Positions 20,701-28,306 of a DNA stretch of 64,000 nt are shown here, piece by piece. Made by a program: the position numbers and the translations under genes. The notes below the pieces were generated by a model. That model was not told the DNA's origin. It worked only from the letters and a program-made list of their open reading frames with translations, and did no database searches. Numbering within the stretch: position 1 is the stretch's first letter; the number at the start of each line of letters is the position of its first letter. The DNA is taken from contig CAIIXF020000007.1 of NCBI GenBank assembly GCA_903813345.2, forward strand, positions 35,868,538 to 35,932,537, in the 5' to 3' direction. Source of the DNA: Owenia fusiformis (taxonomy: Eukaryota; Annelida; Polychaeta; Sabellida; Oweniidae).

Positions 20701-22783
20701 CCCTTTTTGCCCCACAGAGTACCTCATTCAACTTGAAAAATGAATTAAAAAAAGTAAGTCAATTATTTATTTTCTATATTTTCAGTTTTCATGGTGAGGT
20801 ATGAACTTTCTAGTTATAATGTCTAACATGTTAAAGGACGATTCTCGGTTTGGAGAACGAAGTTCATCAATCTAAATGAGCATTATCCCTGCTTCGGACA
20901 AGTTTGATTTTTTTACATAATATAGATTTGAATGTCTTCTTTTGAATAATCATAATTTAATTTGGGTAATATTTCTGGATTTTTCGCCAAAAAATATTAG
21001 CGCAGTACACTGATGAACTTCTTTCCCCAAATCGAGACTTGTATTTTATTGAATCGGTCTAATTGAGCGTTATCCCTGCTTCAGACCAATTTGTTATTTT
21101 TACATCTTGTAGATTTAAATGTCCTCTTTTGAATATTTATAGTTTAATTTGGGTAATATTTCTATATTTTTCATGAAAAAAATTATTAGCCCAGGAGACT
21201 GTTCTCCAAACCGAGAATCGTCCTTTGATTAATATTACTAGATTTTCTTTCTAAATTGTTTTTTAGTTGAGGCTATGTATACATTTTCTGCAATTATCAT
21301 TTTTTGATAATTAAAGCTGTGATTTGAAGAATTATTTTCCATTCAACTCCATTTTATTCAGCTGGAAATAGATTAGGTAAAGAATAGATGAGACAAATAT
21401 AGGATAAATAAACAAGGATAAAATGCTAATATTGGACATCATTTTCACAGTTGGCAGAAAAATATAATCTGAATATTATGTTTATCAAAAAAACTTTGAC
21501 GAGCCATCCTCATGCCTAGCTCCACCCATATATCCTCATACCTAGCTCCACCCATGTATCATCATGCCTAGCTCCACCCATATATCCTCATGCCCAGCTC
21601 CACCCATGTATCCTCATGCCTAGCTCCACCCATGTATCATCATGCCTAGCTCCACCCATATATCCTCATGCCTAGCTCCACCCATGTATCCTCATGCCTA
21701 GCTCCACCCATGTATCCTCATGCCTAGCTCCACCAATGTATCCTCATGCCTAGCTCCACCCATGTATCCTCATGCCTAGCTCCACCCATGTATCCTCATG
21801 CCTAGCTCCACCCATGTATCCTCATGCCTAGCTCCACCCATATATCCTCATGCCTAGCTCCACCCATGTATCCTCATGCCTAGCTCCACCCATATATCCT
21901 CATGCCTAGCTCCACCCATGTATCCTCATGCCTAGCTCCACCCATGTATACTGTAAAGTTGAATTGATTATATCATCCATTCTCTCCTTTTAGCTGCTGA
22001 TAGGTTCGAGGGAGTTGATAGATCTGAACTTTGGTCCTAGCGAGGCCCCCATTTTGTCCCGCCAGGCCAGCATAGAACAAGAAGCAATCAGTATTAAGGC
22101 AGAGAAACCAACAGGTATTTATAGGGAATGTTACAAAACTGTAATTTAACTTGAAAATGGGTATTGTTATGTCTATGAAAAAACAATATCTTGTGAAATG
22201 ATTCTTGGAGTTATCTTACTTTTGCATGCAATTTTGCTGTTCATCCATTATTTAAGTTTTCTTTGGAAAAATATTAATATCTAATTAGATATCGAATTCC
22301 TTTGAAAATGGATGTGTAAGGACTTTATCTCTTCTTTCATATGAATTATTTATGAATTGTTTAGAAATTGAATTATTGTAAAGTGAAATTTCATTTTCAG
22401 TCCTTTCTAATTTTGCCATGAACTTCCATGTTAAAATATCTCAAAATGTGAACACCTGTGACTCTGAACACATTTGGTTGGTCCTCATGATGTTCAGATT
22501 AGACAGCTTTTACTTTAGTCTAGAATTCATTTGTAAAGTTTAATAAATTGGATATTGATTTATTTCAGTCAAGAGCAAGTATGACCACGCCCATGCCGAC
22601 AGTAACCTAACATATGAAACCATGCAGAATATTATAGAAAGTGTCCTAGTTGAAAGTGGCTATTATGATATGTCACCTGCCGCCAGGAATAAGTCTCTAC
22701 CCCTGGCCCCTATCCCCATGGAACGCAACCCTCCTATAGAGCCCATATTCATGAGGACTATATCCTCTGGTTCATCCAGCTGA
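2723..22783 (+). CDS. NEK10: NEK10-like NIMA-related protein kinase, 25 exons, 5' end missing
   Basis: Spliced reading frame of 3610 nt over 25 exons (listed separately), about 1202 residues to the TGA at 22781-22783; human NEK10 is about 1170. Residues counted from the first full codon at 2724. Armadillo-type helices occupy roughly residues 60-470. The kinase domain follows: glycine loop GTGAFG (505-510), ATP-binding lysine in ALKE (about 528), helix-C glutamate in SELTIIKEQ, catalytic loop HRDLTPNN (633-640), DFG (653-655), and RPDI near the domain end (754-757). A basic, charged helix EKKLERERKR comes next, then a Ser-rich low-complexity region and the conserved tail KVRQISDPI...YITQLPP. 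Nearly every exon aligns with human NEK10 as I remember it. The family is linked to DNA-damage checkpoint signalling and to motile cilia, and the human enzyme is reported to phosphorylate tyrosine. All introns are GT-AG and all phases agree. The initiator Met must lie in an upstream exon I could not identify. The neighbour is a convergent RBMS gene. Confidence 0.96.
3012..3112 (+). mobile_element. tRNA-SINE-like fragment
   Basis: Contains a B-box-like GGTCCTTTGTTCGATCTCC and then TAGGGTGGACTGATTTTT. A similar block is at 10440-10495 (GGTCCTGAGTTCAAGTC, then TAGGGTCGAGTGATTTTT). Both probably derive from one SINE family. Confidence 0.4.
3142..3269 (+). CDS. NEK10: NEK10 exon 2
   Basis: Acceptor TTTTGCAG, donor TTCAG|gtaag. 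Encodes LPSLDFDLEG...STEALALEQF, matching LPAINFD and STEAVELENF in human NEK10. Ends in phase 2. The donor is the first unit of a 17-bp tandem array. Confidence 0.88.
3270..3592 (+). repeat. 17-bp minisatellite made of copies of the exon 2 donor site
   Basis: About 19 units of consensus GTAATGAAATAGTTCAG start at the first intron base. The exon ends GTTCAG|gtaag, and the units repeat that junction: the first is GTAAGAAAATAGTTCAG. Several keep GTAAG or GTAAT as candidate donors; others read GAAAT or GGAAT and could not. Confidence 0.9.
3749..3774. repeat. Perfect palindrome bounding a large intronic element
   Basis: AGACTCCAGAT and ATCTGGAGTCT flank 4 bases. The related right-hand copy, GTCTAAATCTGGAGTCT, is at 5633-5649, just past the satellite, so the two may be the ends of one 1.9 kb element. 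Confidence 0.6.
4309..5632 (+). repeat. Polypyrimidine satellite with higher-order units
   Basis: Built of TCCTATCC and TTCCTTCCTATCC words. The landmark ATCCATCCCACCTATCC recurs at about 4641, 4950 and 5296, so the higher-order unit is 310-350 bp, each ending with spacers like CTTATTCTGGATGACTCGG. The stretch 4535-4605 is inverted (GGAAGGATAGGATAGGA), forming a large hairpin with the preceding 60 bp. Long open frames here are by-products of composition. Confidence 0.92.
5650..7309. other. Gene-free AT-rich intron DNA
   Basis: Part of NEK10 intron 2. No exon or clear element seen. Confidence 0.6.
7310..7655 (-). mobile_element. Dimeric MITE, diverged copy
   Basis: Contains AAAGGACAAGTCTCGGTTTG at the left, two ~190-bp direct repeats each holding TGAAAAATRTAGAAATATCACC and GCAGGCGTAATGTGCAGTAG-like blocks, and TTCGTTCTCCAAATC at the right. 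Same family as 20833-21226, in the opposite internal orientation. Confidence 0.7.
7712..7810 (+). CDS. NEK10: NEK10 exon 3
   Basis: Encodes KYFSEIFSALVKQRL, equivalent to human KLFQEIFTALVKNRL. Acceptor TTTTCAG, donor ACAC|gtaag. It follows a 4.4 kb intron filled with repeats. Confidence 0.92.
8118..8323 (+). CDS. NEK10: NEK10 exon 4 (start of armadillo region)
   Basis: Encodes EWNFRAPPENILRVLVCLRI, then MMRDNAYQKDFFDHGGLKVL. Matches human REWVNRAPSIHFLRVLICLR and LLMRDPCYQEIL. Acceptor TTTCCAG, donor ACGA|gtgag. Confidence 0.94.
8662..8729 (+). CDS. NEK10: NEK10 exon 5
   Basis: Encodes IFQKLSAVVPQRELLVACGA followed by HK, equivalent to human IFQKLAAVKDQREWVTTSGA. Acceptor TTTTCAG, donor AAG|gtaat, phase 0. 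Confidence 0.93.
9033..9199 (+). CDS. NEK10: NEK10 exon 6 (armadillo repeat)
   Basis: Encodes PLVLLLSSSDVIVLHCSLYA then LISLAQSDK...LRILQDYDILSKK. Matches human LLALASLAES and LLMILHEYDLLSKR. Ends in phase 2 (AA|). About 120 bp downstream lies an inverted-repeat cassette with CCGT repeats. Confidence 0.94.
9323..9815. mobile_element. Inverted-repeat cassette with CCGT repeats and 135-bp tandem units
   Basis: Ends ATCCCATCGAAC (9323-9334) and GTTCGATGGGAT (9804-9815) are a perfect 12-bp inverted repeat. Inside are CCGT repeats with a short CGTA run (9362-9437) and 2.5 copies of a 135-bp unit containing CATGGCACACTGTCTAATGA (from 9481, 9616 and 9751), which also holds CCATTTTTCAAAATGG. No transposase. 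It sits in NEK10 intron 6. Confidence 0.78.
9949..10198 (+). repeat. 42-bp tandem array of the exon 7 acceptor
   Basis: Units start at 9990 (41 bp), 10031, 10073, 10115 and 10157, then the true exon at 10199; a partial unit precedes them. Each begins ACTGGCTGCCAAC, identical to the exon's first 13 bases, and ends TTTCAG or TTTAG/TTTTAG, so the 3' splice site is copied in every unit. Confidence 0.93.
10199..10420 (+). CDS. NEK10: NEK10 exon 7 (armadillo repeat)
   Basis: Encodes LAANLLRTLCADDQVKEMVK, then VYDGVPILLSLLHSDNVKLL, near-identical in pattern to human LRLLCAEPQVKEQVKLYEG and PVLLSLLHSDHLKLLW. Its acceptor and first 13 bases are the last unit of a 42-bp tandem array, so the start chosen is the one that fits the human frame and length with no inserted residues. 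Donor TTACA|gtaag. Confidence 0.94.
10421..12302. other. NEK10 introns 7-8, little else
   Basis: Holds exon 8 (10870-10972), a SINE-like fragment at 10440-10495 and a short repeat of TTGCAAGTCT words at 11558-11630. Otherwise nothing recognised. Confidence 0.5.
10870..10972 (+). CDS. NEK10: NEK10 exon 8
   Basis: Encodes DRKFVTDRSSTVTTGPASAT and on to TIEE; human has GDRNFVSDHSS. Acceptor CTTTCAG, donor GAG|gtgag, phase 0. Confidence 0.9.
12303..12342 (+). CDS. NEK10: NEK10 exon 9 (40 nt)
   Basis: Short exon GDELREHQLSLKS, equivalent to human PREIQENTFSLQ. Acceptor AACCTAG, donor CTG|gtaag. Ends in phase 1, which fits the next exon. Confidence 0.85.
12675..13816 (+). pseudogene. Four truncated tandem copies of NEK10 exon 10
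   Basis: Exon-like copies begin at 12721, 12855, 13533 and 13675, each after an acceptor (CTTTCAG or CCTTCCAG), and each breaks off after about 93 nt at CTCATCCTCCC without a donor. The repeat is 142 bp. Copy 1 lacks 8 bp (frameshift, at ATG microhomology). Copy 2 is interrupted by a 530-bp insertion. Copies 3 and 4 carry an in-frame TAG (GTA TAG). The complete exon is the fifth, at 13817. Confidence 0.94.
12923..13450. mobile_element. MITE-like insertion in pseudo-exon copy 2
   Basis: Interrupts AGAGCAAT/TGTGTC. Imperfect 17-bp inverted ends, ATACCAATACGCGATAA against ACTCCTATTCGCGATAA (13 of 17 match). The dinucleotide AT is present on both sides and once in intact copies, suggesting a 2-bp target duplication. 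No coding capacity seen. Confidence 0.7.
13817..13968 (+). CDS. NEK10: NEK10 exon 10 (last and only complete copy)
   Basis: Encodes CCASLTELVLNDTNAQMIVQ then SNGVFSLAILILP...SVEMLQ, equivalent to human CCAALTELVLNDTNAHQVVQ. Four upstream copies (from 12721, 12855, 13533 and 13675) share the acceptor and the first ~93 nt but lack the 3' half and the donor. Only this copy has a donor (CAG|gtttgt) and an open frame throughout. Confidence 0.93.
14351..14518 (+). CDS. NEK10: NEK10 exon 11
   Basis: Encodes ANAFRALRFLFSMERNRRLF, then KRLFPPSLFEMFIDIGHYIR; strongly conserved with human AFRALRFLFSMERNRPLFKR. Acceptor TTCCAG, donor GGG|gtaag, phase 0 at both ends. Confidence 0.96.
14845..15018 (+). 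CDS. NEK10: NEK10 exon 12 (kinase N-lobe, glycine loop)
   Basis: Encodes KYIGDYAIMELLGTGAFGSV then YKVKKKNAGQTYMALKE. Contains the glycine-rich loop GTGAFGSV and the ATP-anchoring lysine of ALKE. Acceptor TGTGTAG, donor GAG|gtact. Confidence 0.96.
15369..15510 (+). CDS. NEK10: NEK10 exon 13 (helix C)
   Basis: Encodes IGEIISELTIIKEQLKHPNV then VRYYKTFPQ; the glutamate of SELTIIKEQ is the likely helix-C partner of the ATP lysine. Human has VSELTIIKEQLYHPNIVRYY. Confidence 0.95.
15769..15890 (+). CDS. NEK10: NEK10 exon 14 (hinge)
   Basis: Encodes DDKLYILMELIEGAPIGEHF then SSLKEKGEKFSEPRIWNIFIQ. MELIEGAP is the hinge, and the gatekeeper is the methionine of LME. Acceptor TTTACAG, donor CAG|gtagg. 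Confidence 0.96.
15943..16089 (+). repeat. Minisatellite of CAAGACTACTCAG words
   Basis: Irregular units of about 25-30 bp (CAAGACTACTCAGTCTACTC and variants), starting 53 bp after the exon 14 donor. Confidence 0.8.
16443..16545 (+). CDS. NEK10: NEK10 exon 15 (catalytic loop)
   Basis: Encodes MVLALRYLHKEKHIVHRDLT then PNNIMLGENDKVTI. The catalytic loop HRDLTPNN has Thr where most Ser/Thr kinases have Lys; human NEK10 has the same change. Confidence 0.96.
16882..16960 (+). CDS. NEK10: NEK10 exon 16 (DFG, activation loop)
   Basis: Encodes DFGLAKQKQKDSSKMTSVVG then TILYSC. DFG binds magnesium. SVVGTILYSCPE is the activation-segment end, with C/PE split over the intron. Confidence 0.96.
17296..17496 (+). 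CDS. NEK10: NEK10 exon 17 (kinase C-lobe)
   Basis: Encodes PEVVQSQPYGEKADVWAIGC then ILYQMCTLKPPFYSSNMLSL. The invariant Asp of ADVWAIG is present. Followed by an intron carrying a 299-bp TTAA-flanked MITE. Confidence 0.96.
17535..17833. mobile_element. piggyBac-like MITE with TTAA ends
   Basis: TTAACCTCTTGAGT at the left and GTCAAGAGGTTAA at the right form inverted repeats. TTAA on both sides fits the piggyBac target. 299 bp, no transposase; internal CTCGTCACTCTG occurs twice. In NEK10 intron 17. Confidence 0.75.
18116..18265 (+). CDS. NEK10: NEK10 exon 18 (end of kinase domain, charged helix)
   Basis: Encodes CITADPQLRPDIVQVASQIA then DVMMSQMD...EKKLERERKRTQR. The RPDI arginine closes the C-lobe, and the charged tail looks helical. 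Matches human EARPDIVEVSSMISDVMM. Confidence 0.96.
18479..18711 (+). CDS. NEK10: NEK10 exon 19
   Basis: Encodes HFNEANKVMQNYHRLFLASQ then ERYDKLINLQSSGGASSIKD and an acidic Ser/Asp-rich stretch. It aligns with the human segment following ERERRRTQR. Acceptor ATTGCAG, donor AAAG|gtagg. Confidence 0.92.
18739..18910. mobile_element. Pogo-like MITE, copy 2
   Basis: Decayed left end GTAAGACCTGTCAAAATCTG, good right end ATGTACAGGTTTTACTGT. Begins about 30 bp after the exon 19 donor. A 5'-truncated relative lies at 22385-22517. Confidence 0.6.
19251..19337 (+). CDS. NEK10: NEK10 exon 20 (Ser-rich)
   Basis: Encodes GWMSDDEAGYSTSGSDSRES then SAGSTHNIL. Low complexity; human has a comparable Ser/Asp run ending STFNIL. 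Acceptor TTTTGTAG, donor TTAG|gtgag; phases fit both neighbours. Confidence 0.82.
19700..19828 (+). CDS. NEK10: NEK10 exon 21
   Basis: Encodes GMNLSSSIPRPPGPGTPRSG then KSRRRLDMMSQLSQQLTLDI. Proline- and basic-rich linker, weakly conserved. Acceptor TATGCAG, donor ACAA|gtgag; phases agree. Confidence 0.82.
19974..20186 (+). CDS. NEK10: NEK10 exon 22
   Basis: Encodes a Ser/Gly/Pro-rich linker beginning NSAKSSRDSGFSSGDPSPNT. More GC-rich than its neighbours. No recognised domain. Retained because frame, acceptor (CATAG) and donor (CCAG|gtgag) fit. Confidence 0.8.
20527..20753 (+). CDS. NEK10: NEK10 exon 23 (conserved C-terminal region)
   Basis: Encodes KVRQISDPILQMLNILHKVI then YITQLPPTLCHNPRRRVIER and FKRALFAPQ. 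The closest C-terminal match to human NEK10 (KVRQISDPIQQIL, YITQLPPALHHN, RRVIERFKKSLF). Function of this region is not known to me. Confidence 0.95.
20833..21226. mobile_element. Dimeric MITE with perfect 26-bp inverted ends
   Basis: Ends 20833-20858 and 21201-21226 are perfect reverse complements, beginning AAAGGACGATTCTCGG. The inside is two ~185-bp direct repeats, each with TTATCCCTGCTTC and TTTAATTTGGGTAATATTTCT. No coding. In NEK10 intron 23. Confidence 0.85.
21507..21950 (+). repeat. 26-bp minisatellite, 17 units
   Basis: Consensus CATGCCTAGCTCCACCCATG plus TATCCT, with little divergence (CATG or CATA). Ends 43 bp before exon 24 and may lie close to its branch point. Confidence 0.93.
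21994..22114 (+). CDS. NEK10: NEK10 exon 24
   Basis: Encodes LLIGSRELIDLNFGPSEAPI then LSRQASIEQEAISIKAEKPT. It lies 43 bp after a 26-bp minisatellite of 17 units. Acceptor CTTTTAG, donor ACAG|gtatt. Confidence 0.87.
22569..22783 (+). CDS. NEK10: NEK10 exon 25 (terminal, stop TGA)
   Basis: Encodes LTYETMQNIIESVLVESGYY then DMSPAARNKSL and ends SSGSSS-stop. Human ITYEQMQTVIEEVLEESGYY confirms the true C-terminus. Confidence 0.95.
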
Positions 22784-24206
22784 TAGTGCAGTATTATTAC
22801 ATGGAGTTATTATCCACATTTGCTGGGATATGCTGAGCATTGTTAAAACAGCCTCTCAAGAGGGGTTGGATATACATGGTATCCAAAGGTGCATACACAC
22901 TAAGTGTTTATCCCCTGCTGTCAAAGTTCAATATAAACCATGTTTTCAAATATGTGTTTATATTCAATATTAATGGGATAAAGATCATATCCAGCAATAG
23001 ATAACCTGATATCCCATGGATAAAGAGAGCTAGCTGGGACTAGGATTTATGGAAATAGTCTGAAATATAAAATAAGAAACTAAATAAAACTATCTGAACT
23101 AGCTGGATCTAGGATTGGAATGGATTATTTGAGAGGAAGCAGAGTTTATCTCATATCCACTTCGATATTGATTTAAGGGTTTATTTCATATCCACCTAAT
23201 TATTATAATATTTTATGTTAAGGTTTACAGAGTTTATCTCATATCCACCTCGATATATTGATTGAAGGGTTTATTTCATATCCACCTAATTATAATTATT
23301 TGAGTTTATCTCATGTTAATGTAATAATTTGAGGGTTAATATTGTTATCTCATATCCTTCTGGATATGTATATTTAGAGCTATACAAAGCTGATTTCATA
23401 TCCACCTGTATATGTTGATAGGTGAATATATGAAAGAAGATATGCATTGAGCTTTGCCAGTAGACCATAGATATATTTATAAAAGCTCTGGGTACAAAAC
23501 CAAACATTTCTATAGCTATTATAAATATAAAAAATATTTTTGAAGATTGTAAAAACTGTAATTGTAAATACTGAAAAAGTGATGTGAAGTTAGTGCTTAA
23601 CCAGTGTATTTTAAAGCAGAATTGCCATGTTGCATATGTCTTTATTATATAAGACTTTATAACACACAGAGTATAAACTATGGTCTCAAAAACTATCAGG
23701 TACAGGATGCATAAACCAAATGATTAAAAACAGTCTATAGCATATATACGTATATATAATGGGGGGACACTTATTACTCTTATTTCAAGTTATAACTGAG
23801 CCATGTTTAAAGAACTTATTTTAATTGAGCCACATATATATATATATATATAAATGTGGCTTCCCATTTACAAAGGGACTTATTTTAACAAAGCTCTACA
23901 TAAAAAGGACTTCACTCAAACAGAGCTCAGTACAGTATAAACTGGAAACAGAGCTCTGAACACGGCTCCACTTAAACTGAGCTCCATATAAACTGGGCTC
24001 CACTCAAATTGAGCTCCATATAAACTGAGCTCTATACAAACAGGGCTCCACTTAAACTGAGCATGTAGATAATACAATGATATCAGAATCCGTCCAGGGG
24101 ATTTTCCCCAAGATTTTACACTGTATGTTTACATCCTTGCTCACAATTTTAGTTATTGCATATTATCCCACTTCTTGAGTCTTAAGTTATTGCAACTAGT
24201 TGCTTG
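22784..24206 (+). other. NEK10 3' UTR and downstream DNA
   Basis: Possible polyadenylation signal AATAAA at 23083-23088. Repeated TTTATCTCATATCCACCT words occupy 23140-23410. A TATA run is at 23833-23851. Irregular ~30-bp units with GAGCTCCATATAAACTG lie at 23880-24065. The end of the transcript is not certain. Confidence 0.5.
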
Positions 24207-27088
24207 TTAAGGTGGGACCTGGTCCGTCAGCCCAAAAAAATCCTCGATAGATTTTCCTGAAAATCGCACAGTGTATGTAAACAAGTGGTGTACATATGCT
24301 GTAGAAATTTTAAACAGAAAAAAATAAGTTTAGATATAGTAAGCAAGGTTCAAAGATCGTATTTTTGAGGAGCCTATGCTGATTAAATTGTCATATTTAA
24401 CATGTAATCCTATGGGAAAACCATACACTTACTTTACCCTCGGGAGATCTCAATCTACAGAAAAACGGCTCGATAGATTTTTTTTTAATTTCAACATTTC
24501 TTTATTTGGAATATGATTATGCTTATGTTAGTTTTTTGTAAAAAGATTACAAAAATTGTAGTCAGGGTATTCAGTCAAAGTACCTTGTATTTTGAGAAAA
24601 TACCGGCATCCAATTCCATCCGTTGGCGGAGAGAACAATTGAATTACGTCATAAATTTCTCACCTGAATGATCCGACAAAGATAAAGACGATTCTCAGGA
24701 CAATGGGGTTTAGCCTTGCTAAATCAAATGTAGTTAGTTGATTTTGAATATAAGTCAAACGGTATGAATTACTACCACTAAAGTTAAGCGTCCCACAGTC
24801 TTTGAGAATCAAGGACGTCGTATAGGCCTAGTACAAAGACCGTAAATAACGTGCTAAATCAACGGCGGCCGATCGCAAATTAACTAACTATTAATTAAAT
24901 TATCGCCTCATCTACCTGCTATTTTAAGTATTGATTTAAGTAAAAGGAAACTTTTGTTTTTCTTCATGTGCCGAGATTTAATTACGTATACGTTGTGTCA
25001 AATCATATCATTGAATCATATCGTCTTTTTTATCTTCAGGTAAGTATTGCCCATTATTATGGCCCTTCTTTATTTTGATTTTTCATGATGTGCAAACAGA
25101 AGCTCCGCCGATCGCGCACTTTGGCAATTCAAACCAAACGTTTGTAATCACCGGTTAATATTTAAATCAGAAAGCCTTATTTGTCGAATAAACTGTGCAC
25201 GTCTGACTTGATTTAGTTAAAATACATTACAATAAGGCTCGAGTACTATTGATGTACGTACAAGTTAATAAACGTCGGTACGTTGTTCTCGCTTGTTGAT
25301 GTGTAATATCGTTTTGTCAACTCACCTTTCATCAGCAAGAAGTCGGCACTCGCGTACAACAAAAAGTCAAGCATATCATTTGTGGTATGATCGTCATTAT
25401 TGAATGACAAAATAAATAGCGCGATCGGGATGTACCCAATGTCTTCGGCAACAAGTACGATGGTTGAGTTCACTGAATGAGTACACAAGTTACAATGAAG
25501 TGTGTACAAAACATAAAAGATCCTATGGAAAACCATACATTACTTTACTCTTCAGCCCGCTTCTCTAAAGAGAGCTTCGTCTAGTTTATAACTAGACTCT
25601 GAGTACAGGGAAACAGAAAACGGCTTGATAGTTATTTTAACTTCAACATTTAAATCGAGAGTAAAGCCGATTGCCTGAATTCCAAGTTTCACTTAAGAAA
25701 TGCTGCTTTCTGATTGGTCGGATTTCTTGCAGTCGGAATCCACTTTTAGGTTTTCAAACTCGACGTTTTAGAAATGGCACATACTCGATCTTTTTCTTCT
25801 CTATTTCTCTCGATTTCGAAAAGAATAATGTCATCGAGAAGCTGACCAAACACATTTCTCGATGGTATCACTTTTTAAGCGATCCACTAGTGATAGATAG
25901 GTGAAATTCGAGCGTGGAGACGTTTCTCGAGAATCAAAGAGTATGCGCTTATAGGACATACTGATAAATCAGGCATTCTGATTGTTCGGCTTTTTTGCAG
26001 TCTCAAGCCACTTTCCGCCTGTTGTGTAGGCACTCTATTGTGAAGGACTCACAGACGTAACTTGCCAGTATGTTTTTCATTTTAATAATAATTCTAAGTA
26101 CATACCTTCATAACGCCTTCATTAGCGACGATCGTCGCCGTAAACCTATACAGCATTTTGTATCAACCCCGGGGACTCAAGTGGCGACATATAACACGCC
26201 TGGGGACACGCCCCTTCGCACTCATTATTGCACTCTTCCCGACATTGGGCATTGATTGTGTTGCCATTGGGCCAGTTGCACTCGGTTTTAAAAATTCTCG
26301 GATGTTAAGATATCTCTTATCGCACATTTTAGCATGACGAATTAACAATTCATATATAAAAAGTGTAAAAAAGGCAAAGAAAAATATATCTAGACGAAGC
26401 TCATACGAAAGCGAAAGTGATAACAACTAGGACGAAAGTCGTGCCAATAAAAAGGATAATCTAAAACGTTTTACAGATAAGAGAATATACAATTTTACGA
26501 AGTAATAAAACGAACAAAAATCATTTTTGAATTTATAAAAGATAAATACAGAGTAATACGTATTTACAAATATAAATAGTGCGACGAGAAACATAATTAT
26601 ATTTTGAGCAACATTAGATGTGACGTGTCGGTAACCATGTACACAGTGATCAGGACTCAACTAGTATTTATATCACATCATAGTTTTCATATGTTGTTAA
26701 TGTAGAACAAACAAACTATGTGCTTTAGATTAATTAGTTTTACTATATTTTGAAAGAATTATAACAATATGACTTAGAAAAATTCAATCATTCATCGCCA
26801 TATACTTCATGATGCTGCACGTAAAATTTGAGCGCCATTGTTTTCCCATGTCATAGAAACCATGACGTTACTAGCGCTCAAATATTCCAAATGCAATACG
26901 CTAAATCTCCCAACTATAAATGCCCGAAGATGCAAATATTTCTTCGTACATGAATATTTAAATACATTTGTATTATTATTATATCATAATTATTCGTATG
27001 TATGGGTGTCTTTGAGCTTGAAAAACTACATTAATAATTAAGCAATAGTATCGTGCTGGGTATGCTGACGGACCGGGTCCCACCTTAA
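24207..27088. mobile_element. 2.9 kb TTAA-flanked inverted-repeat element
   Basis: The left end TTAAGGTGGGACCTGGTCCG continues GTCAGC; the right end is its reverse complement with one difference (25 bp including TTAA). Internal direct repeats include CCTATGGGAAAACCATACA-like blocks near 24410 and 25522, each followed by an AGAAAACGGCTYGATAG motif (24462 and 25614). No transposase recognised. The longest frame (96 codons, - strand, 25246-25536) has no known motif. TTAA suggests piggyBac- or Sola3-type insertion, which is inference. Confidence 0.75.
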
Positions 27089-27776
27089 AACATATATTTG
27101 TAAAAAAAAAGGAATCTAGATGCGTTAAATATGTGTATATTATGTTATGTTCCGGAGTACTGTAACCAGTTTTATTTTGGTGATTTGGGTATTTCAATCA
27201 TCATTCTCCAACCATAAGAAATGTTCTCATTTGTAATCTTTAATGACTACTTTTCAATCCAATCCAATCCAATCCTTCATAGGAAATTCATGAACAAAAT
27301 TCAATAGCACTAGAATGAACTGATTTCTAACCAATTAATAATTCACCAAAAATCAAAAAATGAAAATGCCAAAATTGAATAGCACCAAAATGAATTGGTT
27401 ACAGTATTCTAATGCTTTTAGAAATATATATTGCCAAATAGTTAAAACAACTGACTGATGAGGAAAACATGATATGTATTATGTACTGTAACAGTTGTTT
27501 TCAAATCAAATTACGACTTGTGTGTGTGAGATTGTATACTCCTCGGATGCACTTATGAATTATAAAATGTGTGTTGCATAGAAAAATGCTAACCTGTAAT
27601 TGAGGATAAACTTAAAAACTGAAAGTGGTTTGCAATTTGCATTATGCTTCAGTATTAGTTAAATATGCACCTTTTTCCCATTGCAAAGAAGCACATATGT
27701 GAATGGTTAGTTTCGTTTGAAGCTTGGACTAAAAATGCAAAAAACCAATGGATTTTAAGAGTGTCACATGTTCAAT

Positions 27777-27960
27777 ACAGTAAAACCTGTCTAAGTGGAA
27801 CACCTTTAGTTCTCAAAATAATGTTCCACTTGGAAGTTGTTTCACATGGAAGTTGTTCCACATACAGTGCTTCATTTACATAAATGGATAACTGGACTTA
27901 ACAGGAAAAAATGAAACATATTCCTCTTACAGAGGTGTTCCACTTAACAAGTTTTACTGT
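27777..27960. mobile_element. Pogo-like MITE, GTGGAACACC subfamily
   Basis: ACAGTAAAACCTGTCTAAGT / GGAACACC at the left, AGGTGTTCCACTTAAC then AAGTTTTACTGT at the right. Clean inverted repeat of about 28 bp. Confidence 0.8.
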
Positions 27961-28100
27961 ACATTCAGCTGCTAGAGGGGGCATTTTGAACTTAGTTTGA
28001 ATTTCAGAGATTGTATGTCATGCTGTAAATGTTGACATAGGGGTACAATATATTCTTTACTTGAAGTTTATGCCATGATGAACTCTCATTTATTATACCT

Positions 28101-28306
28101 ACAGTAAAACCTGTATATCCGAACACCTCTCTTATCCGAACACCTCTCTTATCCAAACACCTCTCTTATCCGAACATATCTCAATGTCCATGCTTTTTAG
28201 TCCCTTCTAATCTGCAATAAATTCCCATGTTAAAAAACTTGGAATGTGAGCAAACTAAACATTTTTGGTCAATCCTAATGGCGTTCGGATTAACAGGTTT
28301 TACTGT
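28101..28306. mobile_element. Pogo-like MITE with internal 17-bp repeats
   Basis: ACAGTAAAACCTGTATATCC at the left, TTAACAGGTTTTACTGT at the right. The subterminal word AACACCTCTCTTATCCG is repeated in tandem (28137-28180). Confidence 0.8.

Noticed and set aside
21507-21950. CRISPR-like array
   Set aside because: Units are contiguous with no unique spacers and the genome is eukaryotic; it is a minisatellite.
25246-25536. 96-codon - strand frame as a possible transposase or new gene
   Set aside because: No recognisable motif and only modest length; kept as a note inside the TTAA element.
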